A stretch of 64,000 nt of DNA from Liolophura sinensis (lineage: Eukaryota; Mollusca; Polyplacophora; Chitonida; Chitonidae): assembly GCF_032854445.1 (NCBI RefSeq), contig NC_088295.1, positions 90,663,836 through 90,727,835 of the forward strand, read 5' to 3'. Positions within the stretch are counted from its first letter, which is position 1. Every line of letters begins with the position of its first letter. Both the position numbers and the translations under genes were made by a program. Shown here piece after piece: positions 12,106 through 25,572 of this stretch. The notes beneath the pieces were generated by a model that saw nothing but the letters and a program-made list of their open reading frames with translations, was not told the origin of the DNA and made no database searches.

Positions 12106-15068
12106 TGCCTAAAGAAAACTGCAAAAATCAATTGTTTCCAAATGTAACGTGTATGCTGTATGATACATACCACCTTCAATAAATCTTGAGTTTGAAGATG
12201 TCATCTGTATACCAGTCAGTGGTCATGAATAAAGCTGTCATCTCCATCACTATAGAATGCCAAGGCCAAAAAAAACTGAGGACTGGATATTTTTTCTCAA
12301 CAAGTCTCCTTTTTCATTCATCATTTTTTTTCAAAGCCATGATTTTTCTATTTATTAAGTTTTTGTTTAGCCAGACAACCAAGATATAAAATACACATTT
12401 ATGTCAAAGGAGAAAAGATATGCCACCGCTTCAATAGTCGCATGGATCTTGAACTAACCACGTAAAACTTAAGCTTTAAAACTGAAAATAATAAATTTTA
12501 TATGAAAACCATAACTTAGATGAAAAATAATCTGGATCCAAAAATAAATTTCAATTTCAAAGGAAACTTAGCAGAAAAATATGTTAGAGTTAAAAAAAAT
12601 GTTGCAGCAGAAAAATATTATAGTATCTTTATTTCAGCCTAGGAATAAAAAAACTAAGGTTCTTGCTTGTTTCTGCTTTACCAATCTATACATGAACATC
12701 AAACACATAAACACTCAGTTACACATCTTTCTGTCTCCTTAGACCTTGGACATTTCTCAAACTTCAAAAACTTAATACAATAATAAATGATAAAAATTAA
12801 TGAAATAAGTACCTGTTAAAATATATGTACATATAGTAGAATAACAAAAAATCCTGTTTTACAAAAACTTGTTTGGTTTGTAAATAATGGCTTGTTGTGC
12901 GGTGTGTCTATTTTAATGCCTTCATAACGCCGTCACTCTAGCGAGCTTTGCTCATGTCATAATTTGACGTTCCTTATTCACACAGCTTCTGACATCATTT
13001 AGGAAACTCTCAAAGCCGATACGCAGCTTATTAATCAGCTGGTGACCTTTGACCAGCTATGGTGAGCGGGAGCCGGGCGATCCATCAGACTGATCAGTGT
13101 GTCAGAGTGATAGTAAGAGCACACGACAATCCATCTATGTCCACAAGTAAAACATAGCCGGGAAATCAACTGTCTGTAACCTTGGCTCCCCAGTCAGATC
13201 TAAGCGGAGTACAAACACCTTGACAAATCAATGACTGTAAATAGAAACTCTTCCCAGCCAAAAGATTTACACAACAGAACTTTCAAGGAAATGCCACATT
13301 ACAAAGTTACAGCCATGGAGTTTTTTCACACAATTTTTCTACTTTGTCACCTGCTCTCCGGGTAGTTTTTGGGCAATCTGGACAAGAGGAAGAAAGGAGA
13401 AGAGGAAAGAGAGAAGAGCCTGCTGACAAGACAAGTGTGAGGCCACACAGGGTTTCCTCTCAACAACAACAACCAAAAGGTATAACACTGAGCCAGTCTT
13501 ACTTTCCACGTAGTATATATATATATATAGTCACTCACTGCAACTGTAGGCAACAAATCTCTGTGTGTCAAATTTGATATTACAAGACCAAAGGTTGCCA
13601 TGATTAATAACTTTTTAGAGCTGTATGAGCATCACAATAGGCACATGTATGTAGAAAATGGCCCATTTATATATATATTTTTTAAATGTTTTTAAAACTT
13701 TTACTAAAGTGATATTAATGAGAATATAGATGGATTTACCTTAAGAGCTTAGTTCAGTTCTCTTAAAATTTCCCTGTATTAAGTGGTATTATCTTTAATA
13801 GAAATGGCAATGATACCACCTACACTCAAGGTACATGTAAGTGTGTATTTACACAGTCCTTGGTCGAGAATACAATGTCTATCAGGTATGTAGATATGAG
13901 AAGATAGCCGCTAGGATAGGATACCACCCAGGGACGTGTTTGGGTGGTCAACACAGATGATTTGTCTAACCTTGATAGGCAGGGATCAGACAAACTGTGG
14001 AACATCGCTGTCAGATCACTGTAGCCATGCAACAGCTCACAGCTTTATCTATTCCACATCTTAACACAAACTCTGTCTGTATTGTTTTTACTGGTGATGG
14101 AAGGCTGGAAAAAACAGAGTGTAGACTTTCACTGAATATGCTTCAGATCTGACAATCAGTTCATTTTGCGCATTGAACTGTTTGTTTCTGCCATCTGCAT
14201 ATTGATGAAGTATCTCTGTTCAATATACATGTAGTTTTAAACACATTTCCCCACAATTAAGTGCAGTCTACTGTCTAATATGGCCACTTCAGTTTGCAGC
14301 AATTATGGTTTACCTGTCATTACAACCATTCCCAAAGAAGCAATGAATGAAAAAGTCACACCTGTTTAAATGTCATGAATATTCATGACTGTACCAGCTC
14401 ACCTGTCACTGACCAGATCATTGTCTCACTTATGCCCTGAAGAGCAGTTTAGTTCTACAAAGGGCAGGTGAGCCATGGTGTTCAAATCCCCCATCCTCCA
14501 CTGTAAACGTACCTTTCTGTGGATGCTCAAAGAGGAGCAAACCAAAACTGCCTTGTACTAACAAACTCTGCCATTCAGTTTTATTCCTCAGCATGCACAA
14601 CTGCCATGGCCTATTCTTTGCAGAAAGACAGTGTCAAAATGAGATGCATTTGGGAAAAATTCCCAGAACAAGTTGTCTGTGATGTGGGGTATTCATGTCT
14701 CTGTTTAGGCTGGCATACCTACCACTGTTTCTCCAATTCCAATAGCGAGCTCTGCTGTTCTTTACTCCCTTGAGACGCTGAGTAGTTTACCTTAGGCTGA
14801 ACAGTCAGAGGTTTTGTCCTCTGGCAATGCGGCGGTACAGCTGCACACAGAGAGTGAGCACCAGGCAATCTCCAGGACCTTGGCTAACACTCTATCAAAC
14901 TTGTACACTAAGATCAAGGCCAGACTTAAGTGAGCAACAATGACAAAATTCTCCCAAGTTCTGTATTCCTGATTTGATAGCAAATTCAATTCTTTCAAAA
15001 CAAAAAATACATGTACTGCAATCAATCATTTTTTCTTTCTGGGAAAAAGATTTCATTCATTACTTTCT
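12102..15068. other. Unique noncoding stretch with a (TA)n run
   Basis: No supported gene. Short (TA)n run at 13514-13529. Frames at 13344-13577, 13347-13601, 14519-14773 and 14792-15025 are all under 90 codons and lack recognisable domains. The block at about 12900-13250 is repeat-free, with higher G+C than the surrounding A-rich DNA, and includes GCTTATTAATCAGCTGGTGA and ACCTTTGACCAGCTATGGTG; it is a candidate regulatory or conserved segment. Confidence 0.5.
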
Positions 15069-16783
15069 TCACATTCATATAGAAATTCTGAACAATTCAA
15101 CCACACTGTATGTAGGCCTTCACATTCATATAGAAATTCTGAACAATTCAACCACACTGTATGTAGGCCTTCACATTCATATAGAAATTCTGAACAATTC
15201 AACCACACTGTATGTAGGCCTTCACATTCATATAGAAATTCTGAACAATTCAATCACACTGTATGTAGGCCTTCACATTCATATAGAAATTCTGAACAAT
15301 TCAATCACACTGTATGTCGGCCTACACATTCATATAGAAATTCTGAACAATTCAACCACACTGTATGTAGGCCTTCACATTCATATAGAAATTCTGAACA
15401 ATTCAATCACACTGTATGTAGGCCTACACATTCATATAGAAATTCTGAACAATTCAATCACACTGTATGTAGGCCTACACATTCATATAGAAATTCTGAA
15501 CAATTCAATCACACTGTATGTAGGCCTTCATATTCATATAGAAATTCTGAACAATTCAACCACACTGTATGTAGGCCTACACATTCATATAGAAATTCTG
15601 AACAATTCAATCACACTGTATGTAGGCCTTCTCATTCATATAGAAATTCTGAACAATTCAACCACACTGTATGTAGGCCTACACATTCATATAGAAATTC
15701 TGAACAATTCAACCACACTGTATGTAGGCCTTCACATTCATATAGAAATTCTGAACAATTCAACCACACTGTATGTCGGCCTACACATTCATATAGAAAT
15801 TCTGAACAATTCAACCACACTGTATGTAGGCCTTCACATTCATATAGAAATTCTGAACAATTCAACCACACTGTATGTCGGCCTACACATTCATATAGAA
15901 ATTCTGAACAATTCAAACACACTGTATGTAGGCCTTCACATTCATATAGAAATTCTGAACAATTCAACCACACTGTATGTAGGCCTTCACATTCATATAG
16001 AAATTCTGAACAATTCAACCACACTGTATGTAGGCCTACACATTCATATAGAAATTCTGAACAATTCAACCACACTGTATGTAGGCCTACACATTCATAT
16101 AGAAATTCTGAACAATTCAACCACACTGTATGTAGGCCTTCACATTCATATAGAAATTCTGAACAATTCAACCACACTGTATGTAGGCCTTCACATTCAT
16201 ATAGAAATTCTGAACAATTCAACCACACTGTATGTAGGCCTACACATTCATATAGAAATTCTGAACAATTCAATCACACTGTATGTCGGCCTTCACATTC
16301 ATATAGAAATTCTGAACAATTCAATCACACTGTATGTAGGCCTTGACATTCATATAGAAATTCTGAACAATTCAACCACACTGTATGTAGGCCTTCACAT
16401 TCATAAATTCTGAACAATTCAACCACACTGTATGTAGGCCTTCACATTCATATAGAAATTCTGAACAATTCAACCACACTGTATGTAGGCCTACACATTC
16501 ATATAGAAATTCTGAACAATTCAACCACACTGTATGTAGGCCTTCACATTCATATAGAAATTCTGAACAATTCAACCACACTGTATGTAGGCCTTCACAT
16601 TCATATAGAAATTCTGAACAATTCAACCACACTGTATGTAGGCCTTCACATTCATATAGAAATTTGACTGTATGTAGGCCTTCACATTCATATAGAAATT
16701 CTGAACAATTCAACCACACTGTATGTAGGCCTTCACATTCATATAGAAATTCTGAACAATTCAACCACACTGTATGTAGGCCT
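15069..16783. repeat. 51 bp minisatellite, 34 copies, open in frame
   Basis: TCACATTCATATAGAAATTC starts at 15069, 15120 and onward every 51 bases. Corrected for a 4-base deletion near 16404 and a 15-base deletion near 16662, the length equals 34 copies. The period is 17 codons, so the plus strand is open from 14974 to 16413 (479 codons) as repeats of HIHIEILNNSTTLYVGL, until the 4-base deletion shifts the frame. Main variable sites are ACC/ATC, CTT/CTA and GTA/GTC. Read on the plus strand, the last two are synonymous. On the minus strand the frame (repeat NCSEFLYECEGLHTVWL) is broken wherever ACC is ATC, because TGG becomes TGA. With no known protein match, no upstream gene signals and monotonous repetition, a minisatellite is far likelier than a gene. 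Confidence 0.96.
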
Positions 16784-16869
16784 GCACAAAGAGTCTTAAA
16801 AAGACAATTTTGGAGGCTGATAGATGTAGCTCCTAAAGCCTCAGTTTCCTATGGGATTATCTCTATAGA

Positions 16870-17197
16870 ACATATCATGTACGTGAATGCCAGTACTCAA
16901 GGACTCCAGTGATGCATGTACATGAATGCCAGTACTCAATGACTCCAGTGATGCATGTACATGAATGCCAGTACTCAATGACTCCAGTGATGCATGTACA
17001 TGAATGCCAGTACTCAATGACTCCAGTGATGCATGTACATGAATGCCAGTGCTCAATGACTCCAGTGATGCATGTACATGAATGCCAGTACTCAATGACT
17101 CCAGTGATGCCTGTACATGAATGCCAGTACTCAATGAGTACAGTGATGCCTGTACATGAATGCCAGTACTCAATGACTCCAGTGATGCATGTACATG
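16870..17197. repeat. 39 bp minisatellite, 7 full copies plus partials
   Basis: GTGATGCATGTACATGAATG starts at 16909, 16948, 16987, 17026, 17065, 17104 and 17143, with a partial at 17182 and a diverged first copy from 16870. The period is 13 codons, so both strands are open: plus MHVHECQYSMTPV, minus HASLESLSTGIHV. The single-base changes (CAGTGCTC at 17049, GATGCCTG at 17107 and 17146, GAGTACAG near 17136) are scattered. It lies only about 86 bases after the 51 bp array, with an unrelated monomer. Confidence 0.96.
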
Positions 17198-20100
17198 CTG
17201 ATAATGTAAATTCACATAGGACTATTTTCCAGCACCATATCCAAATCTCAATGAGAATGGAGATCCAGATTATTCTGAAACATGATAAGCACTACCTGTA
17301 CAACCTACTCTAAATTTTTAATGAGAGCTTGGAGGAAAACTTAATATTCTACCAAAGCAATCAATGAGGCGGATTTTTGTCAACTGTTTACACAAAATCA
17401 CAAAATGCCACAAATGTAAATCAGTACCCATGACCATAAATGCATTAGTAGATAAAGCAAGTCATACACACATGCATTTTGTCTACATAAAGTCACCATT
17501 TTTGCAAACATCAAATAGTGAGCAACGTCAACCACCCATTATCACAATTCTAAGAAAGCATGTTTCATGAGTTGCAACTCAATTCCATCAACCACTTATA
17601 CAATCACTCCTCAGGGTCTGAGGCTATCCCAGTAACATGTACAGGGCAATTCTGTTGCAGCAAACTGTGGGCATTCATCAAACAGCCAGGTCAAATGGCA
17701 TCTGGGGCTAATTTTCCCCAAACAGTCTGGCTGCCCTGAACACACATAGTTAATACAAAGTAAAGTTTCTCAATGTAACCATAACAGAAATTTACAACAT
17801 TGTTGGTCCTGAAATAACAATGTGTTTAGAAATCTCAGGGGCCTCACAGAAACAGGCTGGCTGGCTTGAAGGGCAGACTGGACATGCTGGACAACTAGCT
17901 ACAAGTCAGCACTATACACTCAACTTACTCCTTCTTTAATATTGACCACCAATCAAAAAACAGCCATCTCAAGGACCCTTCCAGTCGGAATGCTCTACTT
18001 CATAGGCTACACAGAGGGCCTGTCCAGCAAACTGTGTGATTAAGCTGATGCGGTCTGACGAAATTCCAGACTGGATAATTGGAGCGAATACCGCACGTGC
18101 AGAGTCCACAGGGTGCTCTGGCAGGGGTAAACGATCCGCCTGGCTGAGAGTCTGACAACCATCCCCAGGGTGGCGTGTGAAAATATCACACTCTGAACAA
18201 CATCTACAAGAATACCTGACAGCACAATAGATTTCTGATTCCTTAATATACTGGATTTAATCCGTTAGAAATTGATTGAGTGCAAATGGACATTTTATAC
18301 CCATGACAATTGGTTTCATCTATACAACTGCCACATTTAATACAGCTATTTAGGAATCTCCCCACAGAAAATATCCCATGAAATATGATAAAGAGAAATG
18401 AGCTGATAGTAATTAAGGAGTCTGTAGACAGACATTTAACAACACAAATGATAAATGAGTCTTTGCAAAGTTCCTATACAGTACACATACTGTACAAAAA
18501 GAAGTTCCAGAAGAAGGCATATTATATAGACACAGGTGTTTTCATTACTTCGTTAGAGTGGCATAATACTCCTCATGAATGCACAACGTCCGCTTGTCTA
18601 TCCAGGAGAATTCCTCACAGGTAGTTGTACATCTACATCTTTGTGTAAAGAATTTGAAAGAGAGCATACATATGTACATGTGACTACATGTTCAATTCTC
18701 TCAACAGATTACCTGTCAACCTTAGCTGTGACAATGGAATGTATGGACAAAGAAACAAAGGTGAAATGTATTCAAATCCTGCTGGTCTCGTGCATTCCAC
18801 AAACTTTATGTGTCAATTGTTTTATTGGTGGACAAAGAAGAACCAGGTCGCAGTTCCACAAGGACTTCTGTTATTTCAGCTAATTAATGGAAAATCAAAC
18901 CTGGAAATGAATGACAAGTGGGGAAAGCTTGACAAAACCCCTTTACATTGGACTCGAGTCAGCCGACAGTCTGGGGGTCTGCCCTTGTGCAGAGGTAAAT
19001 TAATTACTGCATATATCAATAGTGCTGTTCAATAATGACACTTTGCTAAAAAAAAAACTACAGGCTCGTCATTAAATTAGAATATTCCCATTCCACAAGC
19101 TGTGCTAACTTGAGTAAGCTAGAAATGCATCAAGATTTTCATTTCCAGCCCGACGTCCCCACCACAAAAGCTTTGACTTGTTAGCTGGGCTATCCACATG
19201 ACTTTTTATTTGGGGTAGACTGAATCTATGCTGTGCCAGACTGATGGCCTGGGCCAGGAAATGAATTCATCCTTAAACTGCTAATTTGGGAATAGTCTCT
19301 CCCACTTCTGCAACTCGGACTGGAGCCACAACACTTCAGGCATCTACTGAGGAATTGTCAGCGCTAACAACATGCTTACTGTCCATGTGCACATTTCAAT
19401 ACTGACCCACATACATGTTCATCCAGCAGCTTTTTTCTCTACAGACACTACACTCCCCCCCTCCCCCCATCCAACACACACACACCCTTATAACAGCCTC
19501 ATCTACCCAAGACACTTTCTCTTTTACTACTACATTCTTTTCAGGGATTCCAGATTTGTAATGAATTTTTTATGTTTTCTCTGCCTGTGTAGACATGGAA
19601 TCAATTGAAGGCTGGTGTGTAGTTCTGTTCCTGCTTGGTCCAATCAGCCCCTACTGCCAGACGGGCTAATTCCACCTTTGTGCCTCCAACAGGCTCTCCA
19701 CATTTGGTACAAATCTGTACATCTTCAGCAGTTTTATGTAGCTTTTTATGAATCTGTATCCCTTAAGAGAATCTTGATGAAACCTGATCAGATTGACATT
19801 CCCATTTCACCCCGCTTCTTTTATGTGATCAACTTTTTTACGTCTTCCATAATCATTCTCAAATTACCCTCAACTACTGTAGATGGTTAGTGTCACACAT
19901 CTTACATCTTCCTGTTTTTCTTTCGTCTTCTTCTAAAACAAAAGACAAGAAACGAAACAGACCAGAGGGAATGTAGTTTGCTTGTTGGATATTCACCATC
20001 AGGTACATAACAGTCCATGGCTGGGTTTGCTGCTGGCTAAATCAAGCTCTGCATTTCCATGTGTATTAACTGACATGATTGTAAGTTTCGAAATGTTTCC

Positions 20101-20311
20101 CCATTTAAAATTTTTGCAGTAATATACATATCTATCATTTTCAAGCAAAAGTGTGTTAACCCCAGTATCCAATCTCTCCATGCATTACCATGTTTTCTGC
20201 TCCATTCCCGAATTTCGCCTTGAACGTGAAAGACTGCTGGATGTTACAGTAGGACAGAGTTACACCACCGATTACGAATATTTCCATGTTACCAAATTCC
20301 ATGTTGTGCTC
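17198..20311. other. Unique noncoding stretch, no gene seen
   Basis: No supported gene. The overlapping plus-strand frames at 18575-18883 and 18688-19035 (102 and 115 codons) share DNA in different frames and show no domain. A pyrimidine-rich patch lies at about 19445-19480. No tandem array or recognised mobile element. Confidence 0.55.
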
Positions 20312-20457
20312 TCTGATTGATTGACTGATTGATTGAAACTTAAAACCATACTCAAGATTTTTTTCACTTGTATGATAGCGATGAAGTTCAGCAAAGGTGG
20401 AAACACGAGTGACCAGAGGAAACGGCCGGACCTTCACCAGGTACCTGACAAACTTTT
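20312..20457 (-). mobile_element. Diverged SINE-like fragment
   Basis: The plus strand runs TGATTGATTGACTGATTGA, then CCATACTCAAGATTTTTTTC, ACTTGTATGATAGCGATGAA, GGTGGAAAC, and ends CAGGTACCTGACAAACTTT. This follows the order of the better-kept copies at 50956 and 53336 (TTTGATTGG, CGTACTCAAGAAT, TTTCACTTATAC, GGTGGGAGGAAA, ATCC-CAGGTT). The T-rich end would be the A-rich 3' tail when read on the minus strand, hence the strand given. The frames at 20156-20503 and 20333-20584 cross it and are not credible as genes. Confidence 0.55.
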
Positions 20458-22166
20458 GGACATACAGCTGCAAAGTAAAACTGCGATATCTGGAGTTAAA
20501 CACGGGAACACATTGGCCCCAGCAAGCCAGTTTTTAAAATTTGTGCCAGAGAGAGACTCACCTTTAGTATGGACTTACATGTAAATCTAACTCTTTTGTA
20601 CATGTTTTCACACACACACTCACATCATGTTCTGTAGTTTCATATTTAGGTGATGGATCAAGAAAAAGCACCTGTGCCATATAAAAGGGATATGGCACTA
20701 AACCAAGTTTCTAACACACCTCATGTAATATACATGAGTATATAGAGATAATTTTGTTAAACAATACAATGTTTCTTATTAACATGTTCATATTCTGTTG
20801 TATTGGCAATTTACATTTATATATTATTAACAGCCAAACTTAGGCCACCGACTGATTGTAACATCTGCCTCATACATTGTAACATCCGTCAATTATACCT
20901 CCTGCCAAGCCACTAATGTGGGTTTTTAATAAGTGGCATCATTCACACAAACCATTACAATTAAGCAAAAACTGTAGTTGCCAGTGATATTGATGTAAAA
21001 CTTGACTGACACATTTCCTGGTAAGTGGTAGGGATTGGGATTTTTTATGTGGTCACACCAATCAGTGCCCAGTTTATGTCTATCATTGCTCACTTCCTCC
21101 TCATGTTGATCAATGGATGCTGTATAATTGATTCAGCAGTAGCCTGTTTACCCTGGCCTGCTCTAGCCACAGATTCTAAACACTGCACAGCTCTATGTGT
21201 ACAGCTGACCAGTTTAACTTGATACGCTTCTATTGGACAATAAATAATGATCGCCAACCGCATATACATTATAACATTTTTTTCCCAGATGCTCATTTAA
21301 ACGGGGTTAAGAGGTCTTCCTACCAGGATCAGGATTTCAAATTTCACAGGCAGTTTAAATCAAAATTTCTATCAGTCTGATGCAAACAGCCCAAAAACTG
21401 TTCACGGACAATGAGTAGCCTAAATACCAATAAGCTGACATTAAATCAGAGTCTATCCTCCCCTTGCTGCCTCCTTCCACCCATCACACTTAATATCAAC
21501 TTAGCACGAGGAAATAGTGAAACCATAAAGAGAAAGCATGATAAAACTGCTTACTCACACAATCTTGTATTCTGAACACCTCTAAATCTTGGTTTAATCT
21601 CAGTACCCCAGAAAATGCAATTTACCGCAGTTACATGTGGCTTGGAAGCTTTTCCTTGATTGAGGCACAGGCCTAGTCAAAACCTGGCTGCTGTTCTCTG
21701 AAGGAAGCAATCTTACAAACAATGAAAAATGTCACTTGAATCATTTGCCACCTTTGCACATAATCGTTATGTATCAGGAATGTTGTGTGGAGAAACCATT
21801 GGTAAATAAACATCTATATACTCACAGAAAGGTATAGCTTGATCAAGAAAGATTTCAGTGATAACAATTGCATGTGTAATGGCATTATATAATGCCAATT
21901 ATACTGAGAATACTGTCTGGGATGTGAGCATTCTTAAGGTTACATTTCTCTCATGAATGCAAGATCATTCTCTGTCAGTATAAACTGTGTTCATTAAAGA
22001 CACAATATTCACCATGAAACGACATTACTGATAATGGCAATGATCATGATACCAAATGATGAATGGTACAAAGAAAGTCCCAGTTAATATGTAAATGTAA
22101 AACACTGGTACGGTATCAATTGTCTACCTATTCGGCTTAATTTTCCACACCAATGCTACCTGAGTA
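20458..22166. other. Unique noncoding stretch, no gene seen
   Basis: A+T-rich single-copy DNA with only short frames (65-68 codons near 21025-21380). No domain, RNA gene or mobile element recognised. Confidence 0.55.
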
Positions 22167-22475
22167 TTAAACACCTATTAATTTTCTACTCCTCATACAC
22201 TTCTTCCTATAAAACACCTATTAATTTTCTATTCCTCATACACTTCTTCCTATAAAACACCTATTAATTTTCTATTCCTCATACACTTCTTCCTATAAAA
22301 CACCTATTAGTTCTGTATTCCTCATACACTTCTTTCTATAAAACATCTATTAGTTCTGTATTCCTCATACACTTCTTCCTATAAAACACCTATTAGTTCT
22401 CTACTCCTCATACACTTCTTATAAAACACCTATTAGTTCTCTAGTCCTCATACACTTCTTTTTATAGAACACCTA
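22167..22475. repeat. 43 bp pyrimidine-rich minisatellite
   Basis: About seven copies of a 43-base unit: TAAAACACCTATTAATTTTC or TAAAACACCTATTAGTTCT, followed by CCTCATACACTTCTTCCTA. Early copies carry TTAATTTTCTA and later ones TTAGTTCTGTA or TTAGTTCTCTA, so the array has two sub-types arranged in order. One late copy is shortened (ACTTCTTATAAAAC near 22416). No long open frame. Confidence 0.93.
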
Positions 22476-25400
22476 TACCGTACGTGTAAACATTTCCACA
22501 CATGAACTATTTAAACCATCAGTCCACATCTGAATTCAAGTAGTACATATTAATCACTGATAATATAGCACGAGAGAAGTTGGCATTAACTACAACAAAT
22601 CAAATGACACATTCTGAAACAATGTGCATTAATTCAACTATTGCCGTGGTCAAATGGCAGCTTACTTCCTTTGACCAATGTGATCACGGCATGAACACTG
22701 GCCACTGCAGCACAGAACAATACGAAGAGCAGAAGGCAAAGAACTGATCCTCTCTGCCATTAAGGGCTGCTCAACTCATCAATGGCGTCATCCACACGCC
22801 CTAAGTGTCAGTCATTGATTTAAAACACCGAACAAACAAAGTAAAATCAATGGAATCCACAGACTTGGGATATTTTGTTTTAGAGTTGTATTTTTTTCTC
22901 GTACCCAGGCGTGCCAGACCTAACCAAGACTATAACTGTTCTTAGCCTAATGCAAACATAAAGCAGAATGGATAAATCACTTAAGGCGTTACACTGGCAC
23001 AACCAGCCCAAAAACACTTCTTTAAAATTCCTTCTTTCCAAAATATCAGCTTCTTTTGACAAAATTTATTAACCAATAAAAAAGACCTTCTCTGATAAAA
23101 AAACAACTGAATGCCCTGCCTAATTAAAACGAATATGGATGCAGCCACAAAAAAGAAATGAGGCTTTATTTGACAGGGAAAATTTGGAAAACTTTTTTGA
23201 AAAAAAAAATACATAACAAATTATCAGATGTGGAGAAAAAGAGAGTTTTCGTAGGGGGAGAGATACTGTTTGCTTATGATATTTACATATGGGAATATAT
23301 CAGATGTAACACACAGATACAATTTTCCTCTTGCAAAGTGAGGACGGCAATAATTCAGAACAGATTCAGGGGCCTACAGTGTAGTTACATCCAGACAGGG
23401 GACCTTAAGGGGGTGTTTAATGATCCTTACAGCAATTCCTGGAACCTGATCTACTGCCTGAGGAGGCCTGTTTTGAACCTGGTGCTGAGGATGGGCACTC
23501 ACAGAAGGGTGGGTTGATGTCAGATCTTTAGGATGGGTATAGGGCCAGTGTAGACAGCACTAGACCCTGCAGATGGTGAACTCAGAACCCTGCTGGATAG
23601 TGATTCTACCTTCGACTGCAGGGTCCTCTAAAGCAGTCTACTCCTCTCTCTTAATCTGCCTTATTACTAGCACACCACCAGATACAGACAGCCCAAACTC
23701 ACAATCTTCACCTTCAGTCAGTCAGTTAAGGAGATAAAGCCACAAGTCCATCAATGTCTGTTTTTCATTGATTTGTGGATGGACCAATATGGCACCATTG
23801 AGGCTCCACAAGGCACCCGGTGAAATTCTGCTTCAGCATTCAGTAGCCTTACAGATCATTGGGGTGCATGCTGGGACCTTGAAGGGGTGCACCCATGTTA
23901 CCAACATGGAGCAGCAAACAAATAACGGAACACGACATGTGCGCGCTTCAGCATGCCTAAGTTGAATGGTGATGCAAACGCTGAAGGAGCCACCCCATAA
24001 ATCTTCACTCAGCAAGACGCTGACTTTCACATGCCCATGCCCCTGAGAAATGAACAGGGTATTTAAACTGCCATCTTTTTCACATGGATTATGAATGACG
24101 TTTCTAGTGCCACTTATATAAATTTATTTTGAAATGAAGTCCTGATATTCAATAAGTGCAGCATGTTGCCTTGGCAACATAATATGAATTTCAGATATTA
24201 AAGATTCTGAACAACTTCACTGATATAGCCGGGATAATGCTGGAAAAATTCAGCCAAGCCCATAATAGCAATGCGCTTCACTAAAAAGACGACAATGGGC
24301 AAACTGTATCCTAGGCATTATAAGGCATGGTTTTGACATCCATGTGCCCATTTGAAAAATACCACAAAAATACACCTATTTGGAGCATAATCAAAAATAA
24401 GATAAATCTGCATTTAATTGAGTTTGAACAATTTATTAAAACGGAAAGACAGGAATGGTAACAAACATTTCACAAATTGTCCTTTGGTACTGCCATGCAC
24501 TGGAAATTAGCCCCTGTATTGGAGTCAAACTTGCTGGAGTGTAATTCACTGTGTTAATCAGGAAAGGGTTGTACGAGTATAACAGAAACAGAGACATCAC
24601 TTTGTACCTTCCAGGTGTGTACATCATATATCCCAGCTCACAAAGATACACTGTACGTGACATCACGATAGCCCATCCGTCAATACCCTACATCTACTTT
24701 GCTGAAACAACTTCTTTCCATGCTGAATTAGATTTCCTTTTTGAAAAGTATTGTTCTGATTTTCACGCACATACCTTTTTTACTTGTCTTTGTACATTAA
24801 TTACAGTATGGGATATTTGCATCTTTCTACTGCCATGGTTTCGAGCAGATTTCTGTTCATATACATACTCCTCAAACTGTACACGTCAAGCTTTACCATT
24901 CGCTCACCTCATCCCAACTTCCTGGTACCAGCCATATGCACAGAAGCCTGCAAGGTGTATAGGTGTACTGAATGAATAACACTGCAGATATTGTTATAGC
25001 CTCTGTCCCATTCCATCCACACCTATCAGTTAGACTTAAGCTTACCCACTCTGCCATACACACACATCTCCTCAATTACATATACAAATACATCTGACAC
25101 ACAAACATGTACACAGAGCACATGATCAGGGTCCCCTAACACTGACAGATGATCGGAAAACGTCCAGAGGATTCTACATTCCCAGCTGTCCAACCACATT
25201 ACTCAATCTGGTGTCACCGCATAAGTAACCCAATGAAAAGTCTTTGTGACAGACGAGGAAAAACACATGGCAAGTGATTTCCAGCTGCAAATGATGTGAG
25301 ATACAATGGCTGCAAGCTAAAAAAAAAAAACATCTGTCTGTTTTAGGTAATTACTTTGGGAGTATTTACGAGGTTTATGTCAGAGGTTGGATGCAAGACC

Positions 25401-25572
25401 AAGGTGAGCTTGGATTCTTTTTTGGGTTGTGGAATGATTGCCAATATGTGAACAGGGTAACATCAATTTGTACCTAAAAATAAGCAGGACCTTGACAGTA
25501 ATGCAGTGACTGGAAAAATCTGTATCTTGTAAAGGTTTTGTTTCCAAACAGCGTGTGATGTGAAATAGACTC
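22476..25572. other. Unique noncoding stretch holding the X-box palindrome
   Basis: No supported gene. Plus-strand frames at 23158-23517 (119 codons) and 24551-24979 (142 codons) are the longest but show no domain. A 10-base inverted repeat, GACCCTGCAG at 23563 and CTGCAGGGTC at 23616, could form a weak stem. The region 24130-24330 around the X-box is repeat-free. Confidence 0.5.
24163..24180. promoter_or_regulatory. Perfect palindromic X-box (RFX-type site)
   Basis: ATGTTGCCTTGGCAACAT is a perfect inverted repeat, with 8-base arms around TT. Its core GTTGCC-TT-GGCAAC fits the established RFX X-box consensus of GTNRCC, a short spacer and RGYAAC. RFX factors commonly control ciliary genes, where functional sites lie close to a start site. 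No promoter or gene is recognisable beside this one, so a distal element or chance occurrence remains possible. Confidence 0.4.

Noticed and set aside
11899-12179. Thr-His and Cys-Val repeat peptides
   Set aside because: Direct translation of the AC dinucleotide run on the two strands.
23563-23625. Stem of GACCCTGCAG and CTGCAGGGTC as a structured RNA
   Set aside because: Only a 10-base stem around a loop of about 43 bases, with no further pairing or family resemblance.
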